From positions 228,513-286,217 of the forward strand of contig NW_020170474.1 of assembly GCF_000524195.1 (NCBI RefSeq): a DNA stretch of 57,705 bases, in the 5' to 3' direction. This DNA is from Echinococcus granulosus (Eukaryota; Platyhelminthes; Cestoda; Cyclophyllidea; Taeniidae). The notes below the pieces were generated by a model that ran no database searches, was not told the DNA's origin, and saw only the letters and a program-made list of their open reading frames with translations. Position 1 is the first letter of the stretch. Each line of letters starts with the position of its first letter. The position numbers and the translations under genes are program-made. Below are positions 36,712 to 48,069 of this stretch, piece after piece.

Positions 36712-37856
36712 ACCACTCATGTCCAAATGCTTGTGTTGGCAAGGTGTGAACAATGTCCAGGTACGCATTCACCCAAAGATAATCCCCATCACCCACTGAA
36801 CTCGCTAAATCACTTCCATCAAAACCTCTTCTCCAATGATCCCGCATCTCTTCTACATCCCCAAACACTAGTTATCCAGGCAGTTGGTTTAGTATTTGGC
36901 TAATGAATTAGGGGTCTTACACAGCCCTCGTGGGCACAACGCCGTCTAATTTCCAGCATCACATATCTCTCATCACCTGAGCCGCTTTCATTCAGTGGTC
37001 CCGTGCAATGTGAACTCTGATTAAACAAATGCTTCAGCTAAAGCATGCCTCAGTTATGTTGTTTATTCCTTCCCCTCTAGGTCCTTGGTCCCCTCGAAGC
37101 CTCCCAATGGCAAGGAAAATTTGGCGACCAGCCTAACCTAACCAATGAGTCACGCTTGCGCCACATGTCATCAAATCATTGGGTGAAGTGTCAGGTCATT
37201 GGACGAGTGGCTCAATGAACCACAATAGGATGCCTAGGAGTAGTGCTAGTCGGACGACCTCAACGACTGTCCCCATTTTCCAGGAAGAAAACGTGAAAGA
37301 TTGTGCACCTGCTTAGGACGTTTAGTGGTAGGTTAATAGAGGCAAATCGACTAACATAGCCCAGATGTTTTATTGTTTGGGGATGATTCCTTCTTCCTTA
37401 CTGGTCGTGATAATCCATCAATTTTCTAATTGCTTTAAGCCCCACCAATCTCTTTGGTGCGTCTGGTAGTCATGCCCTGACAAACATATCACTCAAAACT
37501 CAAACCATGGGATATCACATAAAGCCTCAGGAATGCTTAACCATCGACCTCTTTAAACGTGCATTTTACTACTGAGATCAGAGCTTAAGCGCTCTAAGGG
37601 CCGACTTTAACTTGGCCCCAGAGCTGCAAATACTCCTCTCGTCAAATCTCTAGTGGAGTATATGGAGAAACCGCAGTCGGAGACCAATGTCCATGACCCA
37701 GTAATGTTGTGAATGATTAGTCTGACTAGGGTGATAAATACTGCATCGTGAAGAGGATGATAAAGTAAAAGTAAAGAAATTCGGCTCAAAGTTGGTGGTT
37801 CACGCTACTGACCCTGACTACGGATCGATGGAGTTAAAGCGGAGATGTGGAACACA

Positions 37857-38117
37857 TCAAAACCTACCGAAGAGGAGAACGTTGTCAACATACACATCGG
37901 TCGCCTTATTTTTGCACCAGAAGCTAGGTCCTCCAAGAGTAGGACGAAAGCAATGCTCATCATCTAACGCATCACGGATTGGAAACACTGAAATGGGATT
38001 GAGGATGGCGGAGAATATCATAAGAGGGACCAGTCGATGGGTAGCTGGCATGTCCCTACAGGCCAGCTGTCGAAATTCTTCCACCTGGATGCGACTCCAT
38101 GACATTAACCCTAGCAA
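37857..38117 (-). pseudogene. Degenerate BEL/Pao-type reverse transcriptase fragment
   Basis: A minus-strand frame contains IFSAILNPISVF, then A-DDEHCF, then about 25 residues later VYVDNVLLF. BEL/Pao reverse transcriptases have an IFGA-SSP-A block, an A-DN---FP block and a YVDDLL block in that order and at about that spacing. The catalytic YVDD reads YVDN here, so the enzyme would be inactive. No flanking parts of the element could be identified. A plus-strand frame (37792-38343) overlaps and has no recognisable domain. Confidence 0.45.
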
Positions 38118-41100
38118 CAGTGAGGTAAAGACGTATCAATGCGAACTCACATTTCAGTGGCCTGTCACCCCTACTAAGGTTATCACCTCATTCAAAGGAC
38201 CCACCATGACTGACCATCATCTCTTGTCAATCCCTGTTCCACCTGCCTCCGTCAGTGACCCTACAGCTGATGATTTTCAGGGGTTAGCTCATTCGTCCTG
38301 CCGGTCAGGTTATCTGCTCTATTCCGTCCTATTCGTCATTTAAGCAGGTAGTCAGCTACTGCATACTTAGGACGTCACCAGCATCTTGGACACGTCCTGC
38401 AATCGTTCGCCCCTTCTTTTGTCACCCATACCACATTGGATTGACTAGCCACAGCAAATTGCCCATTTGAGAATCTGAATATTTTATGAAGGCCATTTGC
38501 AGGTCAGATTGTGTCCAAGATAGACTCACTTCTTCTTCTCCTCCCTCTAATTTCGATTTCACCTTTGACTTCAAATCCCCCTTTGTTGTTTCCCAAATTT
38601 GATTCCTGACAATAAGAGCAGTCCATCACTTTTTTTAGGACCACTAGTTTCTTGGAACTTTCAGCAAATCACTTTTGCCACCTCATTCAGAATACCGTGT
38701 TTGTTAGTTTGTCGGAATGGAGACTGTCTATGCAATCCACAGGCTTGGAGATATATGAGTTTGACAGCTCTCATCTTCACCGCACCTCACCTAACTCAAC
38801 TATCCACCGCAGCCCCAACGATGATTCCTCCTAATCTGTACACCGAAGGTGAATTTCCATCCACCTGAGGCCTCATCTTCCAGCACAAATTACTTCCTTG
38901 AAATGGGTGACATTGTCACCACTCGACCAATCGGATGATGACCAGAAGGTGTCAAGCTTTATGCAATTGCAGAAGCATCCATCAATTGTCTGATTCACTC
39001 TTGTCAACACTGAGGCGATGGTAACTGAAGTATGCTAAATCACCCACAAGATCGTCTCATTTCTGTGATCGCCACGCCACCTTCGACCACCAGCTGAGTT
39101 TGTCTGAGGCGCACCCGAACCTGTTTTTTGTGAATCAACACGATTTGTGCATCAGTGCGATGCAATGATCTTTTGCCAATTAAATACATCACACACGGGT
39201 GCAGTTACGGGTCCAACCGACTGCATCAAAGAATAAATTGAGTACCTTCCACCTTATTTCAATCCATGTAGTCTGCGTCACATCAACTGCTGGATAAGGC
39301 TGCAAAGCCAGAGCAGTTTCAGTGCACGAGTTCGAATAAAATAGAGCTGAGAGGGATGTAAGGTGATTGCTATACCATCACTGTTGAGAGTAGGTAGAAG
39401 GACAGGTCTACAGAGAACATCGCGGAGGTCGAGATGTCGTTGTTGCTGTCATTTCGATCGAACTGTCAGTGCTACTTGCATGATAGGGAGAATGACATTG
39501 TATGGTGGGATGTGGTATGGCGTAACAGGAACTAAAGTGTGACTGAGGAAAGGATGGAAATGTGAGGATGAGGGGTATATGAAGGAATTGAAGAGGGAGG
39601 GAAGAGAGGTGAAATCCTTCACCTCAACTCACTCGTGTTTAGAAGTAAACTACCGTGGAAACATCACACATAGTAGGGGCAATGGTTTAGTGGCCTACGC
39701 CTTACACTCTACTCACATCTCATGAGCTTTTCCATCCACCTTGAGGCAGTTTGGCAGTCTGTAGTAGTGGCGCAAGCAGGCGTGCCTGAAAATGGACAAC
39801 GGTTCTTTCCACCGAAGGCGTAAACTGCGCGGATATCCACTGTCATCTATTCACATATTCACTACCGAAGTCCTTGATGCAATGATGTCCAATTGTCTCG
39901 GAGATGAATGTAGTGGCTCCATTTCTGTGTCATAAACTCGATATCTATCACTCCGAACATTTGAATAATGCGTGGAAGGCGTCATTGTAGACCACTTTCG
40001 ATGCATAGTCCGCCTTGGAAGTGGACATTCATCCTGCGGATAAAATTGATGGGTGATTAGGTATGAGAGGGATGGATATAATCTTAAGCGAAGGTTCGTG
40101 TAATATTGTAAGCAAAACAGTAGGACAGGCAAGTAGATGGGGAAGCAGGCCAGCTTTTCGAACATGCTTAGGCTGAAGTGCCGGATCTCCGTATGCCAAC
40201 ATGAATGCTTTCAAGCTCAACCTTATTTACTGCCAAAAATGTCACATACATGCACGGCAGATCCACCTCAAAATGAACTCCATCTCTTTATCAAATCAGC
40301 GGTGCTCCCACGTCTATTTCAACCCTCTTCAAAAGTGGCGCCAATTGAGATCACTGCGACCCTGTCATCCCCACTCATTTTCCTTTACTATGATGTTCCA
40401 TCAATGACGTTTTCGGCGGACATCCTCCAAGAGGTTTCAATGATTGCTCCAGCCGACACGACATACAGATTTCATGTACCACTGTAATATGGATATGCGC
40501 AAAAATTGGATATTTATGCGGGTCAGTCTAAGGATAGATTGCGTTGAAATTGCAGCTCATTTGTTCCTCTTCTACTTCTATTCCTGCCAAATGGGGAACT
40601 GCGTTTCTACCCTTACTTTCACCAAATTTTAATCGCATTAATTTACAGCCCCTACTAATAAATAGGGAGATTGGAGGTCAAATCATTTCTTTTAGCACTT
40701 AACCATCCTCTCACTCTTTTCCAAGCTTCCTACTTGCCTCGGTTACTGATAGCACAGTTGCAGTCGCGTTCTTGAACTCCAAGCCACCATGCATGTGAAT
40801 GCTACCCGCCATGTGAAATGCATGTACCATTCAAGCACACAATTCCACTATCCACAACATCATTCTACTTCCAGCCACTGTTGAGGACATCAGTCTCGTG
40901 CTACTCTGCCTTCCGTCAAACATACCTCACTCCAAGGTGAACACAAGACATCAATTCCATTCCTCATTTGGCTGTGCTTTGACACAAAGCAATACATCAA
41001 AGTGAAACATCCTGCCACGTCAGGGCATTGCAGCAAAGCAGATCTACTGTAGAGTGGATCGGTCAGAGGTGAAAAAGAAAGAACTGACCGACAAGTGTGG

Positions 41101-41835
41101 TGAAGCAAAAAGAGCAGATCGAATGATTATCTTACATCAAAATCCAAAGAGTTCAAATAGAAGAGACGCTTATTCAAGGTCCACTACTCCATTGTACAGG
41201 CTTCTCACTTACCATCCTTCTAAATCATTTCACAACATTCTCAAAACTTACAGTTTCTTATTGATAGCTGATTGTGGATTCTGTTCACTTCATGTTGACT
41301 CTCTTGTTAACAAACACGAGGCACTTTGGTGGTTGCATTGTAGGAGTCGTCGGCAGCATTTCAGTGAAGCAATCAACGCGTCAACAGTTATGCCAGCTGG
41401 AAATGCATTTTGGTATTCTTGCCTATGCAAGATGATTCTGCCTAGGTAGACGCTTACCATGTTGGGTTTCTACTACCTTGACTACTCCAGTTTCCCCCTT
41501 TTCCGTCATCGTGCCTCCACTGCCGATCTTCTGCGTGGATGAAATGAAGTTGCTTTTGCATGGCTCGGCCACCGCATCGTCGCCTCAGATGTGGACAAGT
41601 GATGGCATTGAGTTCAGCCGACCTTCACTCAACCTCTCCTCACTTTCGCTGACCTGGCCTCAACTCACTGCCTCAGGTCTCTCATGTGGTTGGTTCATTC
41701 GCAAGCGGAATTAATTGAAGTCACCCTGTTGAGAGATGAGGAGATTCTTATTCCAACCCTCGACAGTGCTGCACTGAGGTATGCAGTCATTGGCAAGTAG
41801 TCAGTCCATATTGCCGGTATTCGGAGCAGTCTTTT

Positions 41836-41935
41836 NNNNNNNNNNNNNNNNNNNNNNNNNNNNNNNNNNNNNNNNNNNNNNNNNNNNNNNNNNNNNNNNN
41901 NNNNNNNNNNNNNNNNNNNNNNNNNNNNNNNNNNN
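41836..41935. other. Assembly gap (100 N)
   Basis: Exactly 100 undetermined bases, the usual placeholder for a gap of unknown size. It lies at the inner end of the left near-identical arm, so the true spacer length between the arms is unknown. Confidence 0.98.
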
Positions 41936-42391
41936 ACCTGTCTATTCTGTACCAACCTAGAATTTCAATTTGTAGATGGCATTATTCACTTGCAAGTGGT
42001 TCCATGAAGGAGCCGTCGACATCTTCAAGAGAGACAACGCAATGTAGAATAACTCTGTCTCCGAAAAGCAGTCCAAATTAGGCTACGTTTGGATAAATTG
42101 CAAGCATCAGGTCCCTTGAAGAGGTTTTAACTTACCCAACCTATAAAAACCAGTAATTTCGCTTCTCGAAGATCTCATCTACCTCAACCGCATGAAGTAA
42201 GTGGCCCTGGCTCACAACAAAGTCGAATAGCAACCAATTTACTATGCTTTGCCCTTGTGAACTACTTTCCTTTCTCTTTCTACCCTATTTCATCACGGAT
42301 TTAAAGCATGTATGTAGCTGTGAATTGAATCAGTAAAAGTTCAGTTTATCATAGGCCAGCATCAGTTTATGCAAATATACTTGCGCCGTAA

Positions 42392-42408
42392 AGGTCACTT
42401 TCAGGTCA
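42392..42408 (+). promoter_or_regulatory. AGGTCA direct repeat, 5-nt spacer (DR5)
   Basis: Perfect AGGTCA, CTTTC, perfect AGGTCA. DR5 elements are classical sites for RAR-type nuclear receptor dimers. Function here is unknown. Confidence 0.3.
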
Positions 42409-42884
42409 CTTTTACACCAGCATTAGCAACGCAGTCCGTCAGGCTGCGGTTTCATAATTTGCAGGGAGAGGTGATCGGAACAACTAAAAAATTCCATCTC
42501 ATTTTTCTTTAGCTGTGAAATTTGTTGGATGAGGAAAAAAACACCTGAGCCATATAGCAGCCTCACTCATGGTACAGAGAAGCCCTAAAAGAAACTGTCA
42601 GACCTTTCGCCCCGTGATGTGTCCCACTCCTGGGGAGGTGGCCTATATTGGGCACTTTTGCGTCACAAAAATTTCCAAATTAATGCAGATTTTGCAGTCT
42701 AGCAGAACACGTTGCTTGTTTCTAAGTGAACTGACGCCTTTAAAAGCTGGCATTAAGGTCACCATCTGCAGCCACTTTTGTGCTGAAAAAAAAAAAACAA
42801 ATCTACAATGATCCCTTTGAAAAAACATTTAAACTTGCCAAAAAAAATTGTTATTAATTTACGGAATGCATGCCATTTGAAGTG

Positions 42885-43060
42885 AACGGCTGGATAGATG
42901 AACGGATGAACAGGTGTGATGGATGGACTTGACCATACTGGATAGGAAGATGGAAAGCCAAGAGAAGGAATGAGTGAAAGGAGGGATGGATGAGGAGAAG
43001 AAAGGTAAACAATGACCTTGTGTGGAGAGATGAATGACTTAGAGGCAGAGGGATGGTTAA
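42885..43060 (+). repeat. Degenerate GGAT-rich minisatellite
   Basis: Irregular GGATAGATG, GGATGAAC, GATGGATGG and GGATGGATGAGG words, similar to the tracts in the adhesion gene intron. Confidence 0.5.
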
Positions 43061-44329
43061 TGGATCATGGCCTACCAAATCCTAGTCCACTATTCACACC
43101 ACCTACTACTCACCATTCTTTCTCCTCTACCATTTGAACGAAATATTTCAGTAAGAATGTTTTTTTTTCTGGGTTGTATTGAAGTTTTGTTTAGCCCCTT
43201 GTCCAACCTCACTGGGCATAATGGAGGGGGTCATTGAAGTCACCATGAGTGGCAACTCAAGTGGCCTCTTAATGCATTGTTGAGGGGTCAAGTGGTTCCT
43301 TTCCCTACTTATGCTTACCTTTGAAAGTGGTGAGGGGATGGGTCGGGACTGATAACGCCCCACCATCACCAGTTCCAGCTGATAAATACTACTTGGAACA
43401 CTTCACCTCATAGCAGGACTTCCAAGGATTGTAAATACAAAGTGTGTATCAGATATGCCAGAGACGAAATCCCGGATACAGTTGAACCACTCTAGAACAG
43501 ACTTTTCCACTGATTTAGTGAAAGTATTGACTTCAGAATGGAAGGACTAATTCGCGCTTCATTAAGTATAATGAAGTGGTCCAGAAAATCTTTGCCACTC
43601 ATGTCAGCCCACTTCAACGAGTCACTGCACATTCCTGTGTGGTTATGACGTAGAGGCTTTTTGACAGCGTCAGTTTGCAAACTCTTCAAAAGTACACACA
43701 TTTCCGAAAACCTTGTCTGCGAAATGTCTAAAATTAGACGCTTCATGTACTAAAAGTTCACAGGAATGTCCTCAGAACCGCCATAACCAAAACTGTCACT
43801 AGTGCTCAGACTGTCTTTAAAGCGTTTACATCATCCTACTGTGATTGAGCTTCCCATCACCACCACTACATTCCTCGAAGCCTTCTTGAGGCGCAGGTTG
43901 CTTTTTCAACGCTTACTTTAGCTACCTCCAATATCTGACAGATTGACTTAATGGCACCTAGGCAGATCCACGACATGTTCACTGGCTGGAAGTTGTCAAT
44001 TACTACTGCGTGTAAGGTCACTGTGGTGGCAGGTCATTTTAAGCAGCCAGAAAACCTCAGCTGCCTTTGATGTAGTCTACTTATATACTACTTATAATGC
44101 TTAACTCAAATATGGTCTAGCCTAGATGTCCTACTCCAAAACAAGCACTTAAGGACCAGAAAAATATCCACCTAATAGAATAAAGTGGTGGATATCAAGT
44201 GTTAACTACCTGGTCTACATCAATGACGATATCTCTGTGAGTACGCCTTCATTTATTCTAAGGGAACAGAAAAGGATGTGTTTGGCCTCGGAGTGAAAAC
44301 TTCCACCCCTTTCTGGCAGGTGGCGCAAA

Positions 44330-44610
44330 TTCCGCTTGTAGATGAGCCAACCACACGAGAGACCTGAGGAAGTGAGTTTAGGCCAAGCCAGTTAGTGTGA
44401 GAAGTTGAGTCGGCGTCAGTTGTATCCAAGGCAATCCCAAATCGTCATTTGGGGCGACAATGCGGTCGCAAAGTCACTCACAAGTTCAAACTCCATTGGA
44501 TCATGCAAGTACAACTTTATTTCACTCACGAAGTTGATCAACGGCAAAACCAGGACGACGGGCAGCAGAGAAATTGGAGCATCTAAAGTCGATGAAATTA
44601 GCAACCTAAC
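44330..44610 (-). pseudogene. Third, diverged copy of the arm-borne coding segment
   Basis: Shares order and orientation with right-arm sequence 45880-46110 (for example GACCTGAGG(A/C)AGTGAGTT and GGCGACAATGCGGTCGC / GGCGACGATGCGGTGGC). On the minus strand it encodes PLINFVSEIKLYLH where the arms encode PLPIFCVDEMKLLLH, and it keeps ALSPQM against ASSPQM. It extends further 5' as an open frame (to about 44690) including KFVLPVTAVSDVPIYF before a stop. This supports an ancestral protein-coding unit present in at least three copies. The function is unknown. Confidence 0.55.
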
Positions 44611-45746
44611 ATACAGTAGATCTGAGATTTATGAGAGGCGTTCAAAGTAAATGGGGACATCTGATACAGCGGTCACAGGGAGCACAAACTTGATGGATAA
44701 CTCTGGTTTCCACTCGTCCATGTGACCACTCGTATCGAAAGGTGACACTTCCGCACGCAGATTTGATGTGAAGCTGCTATGGGATTAATGAAGCCTACGA
44801 GTGTGTCTGTTCGATCTCAAGCCTACAAGAGACAATTCTCCCGGTGTTGTGAAGCCGTTCTTGCCCAATTGCTGCTTCAGCAAGTGGAACGCGAAGTTGC
44901 AAAAGAGAAGAACCATCAAGTGGGATAGTTGGAGGCAACCACAAACAAATATTTGTGTGGTTCGTAAGAATTAGCAAAGACTGAGCACCAAGACAATTTC
45001 AACTTTTAAAAGCCTTTAACAATGCTAGCCAGCACTTTTCTAAGCTCCATCAGTACCTCAAGCAAAACGTGGATCTATAAAACCACTTCAGGAGGATGTC
45101 CACCAGATCTGGATCCATAATGGTGAACCAGTTCAGTAACCTTGGCAAGGTCGAGCGAGTGGTTCAGGGGGAAATGTCATTAGGTACTCTCTGAAATCCA
45201 TTTTTATTAAGTTCCGATTCAACTAGAAGGTTTTCTGTATATTGCAAATAAATTTGTCTCCGGGGTACAATGACAGTGGCTGTCATGAGCTAAGTCCGCG
45301 GAAATATTTTTGATTGGTGGATAAGTACATTCTTAAATAAACAAATTTCCGCCAACTTGGCTTCCACTTTATCGTACCAGCTGACGGGTTTGACAGCTGT
45401 TGAATCGGCCATGTGTAAATATGCATATTCCAAGGGGCCCTATTTGGACCAGTTTTGTTTATCTGTTAAAGTAAACATTTGATCCTGGTTCATTGTGCTC
45501 CGCCGCACCTGTTGGTTGGCGTTTTCCTCAACACATCTGACAGTTTTACCACTCAAAATGTCTACTTTCCCCCAAATTTCTAGCTTGGTAGGCGGTTTCA
45601 TAAGGGCCATTTACTTCATGCAACCGAGCGTTTTATTACCATTACATGGAGCATTCCAGCTTGAAGGTACTACTGAAGGTGCCATAAAATCTTTTGTAAT
45701 TAAGTTAATTATTCCATCTGCGGATTTCACTTCTAGAATGGAGCAG
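44611..45746. other. Spacer inside the right arm
   Basis: No counterpart in the left arm is visible because of the gap. A plus-strand frame (45495-45887) runs into the arm but resembles nothing known; its start is not distinguished by context. Confidence 0.35.
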
Positions 45747-48069
45747 AAAAGACTGCTCCGAATACCGGCAATATGGACTGACTACTTGCCAATGACTGCA
45801 TACCTCAGTGCAGCACTGTCGAGGGTTGGAATAAGAATCTCCTCATCTCTCAACAGGGTGACTTCAATTAATTCCGCTTGCGAATGAACCAACCACATGA
45901 GAGACCTGAGGCAGTGAGTTGAGGCCAGGTCAGCGAAAGTGAGGAGAGGTTGAGTGAACGTCGGCTGAACTCAATGCCATCACTTGTCCACATCTGAGGC
46001 GACGATGCGGTGGCCGAGCCATGCAAAAGCAACTTCATTTCATCCACGCAGAAGATCGGCAGTGGAGGCACAATGACGGAAAAGGGGGAAACTGGAGTAG
46101 TCAAGGTAGTAGAAACCCAACATGGTAAGCGTCTACCTAGGCAGAATCATCTTGCATAGGCAGGAATACCAAAATGCATTTCCAGCTGGCATAACTGTTG
46201 ACGCGTTGATTGCTTCACTGAAATGCTGCCGACGACTCCTACAATGCAACCACCAAAGTGTCTCGTGTTTGTTAACAAGAGAGTCAACATGAAGTGAACA
46301 GAATCCACAATCAGCTATCAATAAGAAACTGTAAGTTTTGAGAATGTTGTGAAATGATTTAGAAGGATGGTAAGTGAGAAGCCTGTACAATGGAGTAGTG
46401 GACCTTGAATAAGCGTCTCTTCTATTTGAACTCTTTGGATTTTGATGTAAGATAATCATTCGATCTGCTCTTTTTGCTTCACCACACTTGTCGGTCAGTT
46501 CTTTCTTTTTCACCTCTGACCGATCCACTCTACAGTAGATCTGCTTTGCTGCAATGCCCTGACGTGGCAGGATGTTTCACTTTGATGTATTGCTTTGTGT
46601 CAAAGCACAGCCAAATGAGGAATGGAATTGATGTCTTGTGTTCACCTTGGAGTGAGGTATGTTTGACGGAAGGCAGAGTAGCACGAGACTGATGTCCTCA
46701 ACAGTGGCTGGAAGTAGAATGATGTTGTGGATAGTGGAATTGTGTGCTTGAATGGTACATGCATTTCACATGGCGGGTAGCATTCACATGCATGGTGGCT
46801 TGGAGTTCAAGAACGAGACTGCAACTGTGCTAGCAGTAACCGAGACAGAGGGAGGAACGTAGAGGGCATTGGATTGATTGCCCCACTTAGTGGTTGCCAA
46901 TTGTCAAGTGATTTGTTAGACAAGCATTGGCCAATTTCCCTTTTCGTTAGAAGGGAGTGTCAATGAATGTGATTGGAATTTGGTGGGGAAAGAGGAAGGA
47001 CGCACCTCCGTGTGTTCGAGGAATGAAGGTCGAAGAGGAATAAATGAGCTTGGCTTCTATACTACTTGACCTTAAACTGACCTGCATAAATATCAAATTC
47101 CGTACATGTCCAGATTACTGTGACATGAATTCTGTATGTCGCCACAGTAGGTGGAATTAATGAAACCTCCTGAAGGTCGTTCACGGGGAATATCACTGGT
47201 GGGACATCATAGTATGCGAAGACGGGTGCGAATGGGAGAATGTATTGAGGTGGCTGTAGTGGATTCTTGAGGTGGTGGGAAGATTTCGTGGGTGAAAGTG
47301 AAATTTTTGGCCTTTTTTAACTAAAATGTTGCCAAGGTTAGATCGGACACGTGGTGGGCGAGTCTGCGGTTGCATAAAAGTTTTGCTTTTTAGGCAGCAA
47401 CGTCATCCACCTCGAGAAAGTCGTTTGCACAGGAAAGTGAAGCCTAGGCGGATGGAATTTACTTCCGTTGATCAGACTGGGTGGAGTAAACATTGAGGCT
47501 TCTGTTAATAGATGAGTGAGGTGAGGATGGAGGGCGTCAAACTCATGTTTGCATACAAGTTCTCTAAATGACGTGGATGCATTACTCGAACTACAGCAAT
47601 CTACTGTGGTGAATTTAATCCAAACATGGGCTGGGTGACAAAAGAGGGGGTGAATAGTTGTGGGGTGTGTACAGGACTCTGGGGAAGCAATGCTGTCACC
47701 GTTGACCCAACTGTCAGTTTGATGTAGATGATGGCATGATTACGTGATTGACAAGGAAATGTGGCTGTCAGATGATGAAAGAATTGACGACCTTAGGACC
47801 AGTGAGTCAACCAATGAAAGCTACGAGCTGTTGGAGGTAAGTTATGGAGTCACACGAGCCTGAGACAGGTGGTTAGTCGTTGCTAGCCTTTTTAATTAGG
47901 AGGAAACCTGGGCGGACGTGATGGGTTAATAAGATGTGGAGCAGTTTAGACACCCCTTCACTTCATTGACGTTAAAGGTTATGGCATGGGATAGGAAGCA
48001 GGTGGATGGTATTTGACAAATGGCTTCATGAGAGGCGTCGGTTGGTTACCAACTGGTGCCTTTTATTAC

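Larger units (their letters stand above)
36250..41835 (+). repeat. Left arm of a large interrupted inverted repeat
   Basis: Matches the reverse complement of about 45747-51600 in conserved order. Two tracts are nearly identical and equal in length: 36491-37124 with 50624-51257 (634 bp) and 40738-41835 with 45747-46844 (1098 bp). Between and outside them matching blocks persist but are diverged (for example 36262-36490, 37150-37310, 38690-38890 and 40360-40500). Each arm also has sequence absent from the other. The paired frames at 40360-40490 keep the amino acids YYDVP, LQEVS and TYR.HV despite base changes, so the arms descend from a protein-coding family that I do not recognise. The arm ends at an assembly gap. 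Confidence 0.85.
41936..44320. other. Inter-arm spacer, no supported gene
   Basis: Contains a DR5-type AGGTCA pair (42392-42408), a GGAT-rich tract (42885-43060) and minus-strand open frames at 43148-43369 and 43492-43746. Those frames have no recognisable domain but could be further decayed members of the arm-borne coding family. Confidence 0.35.
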
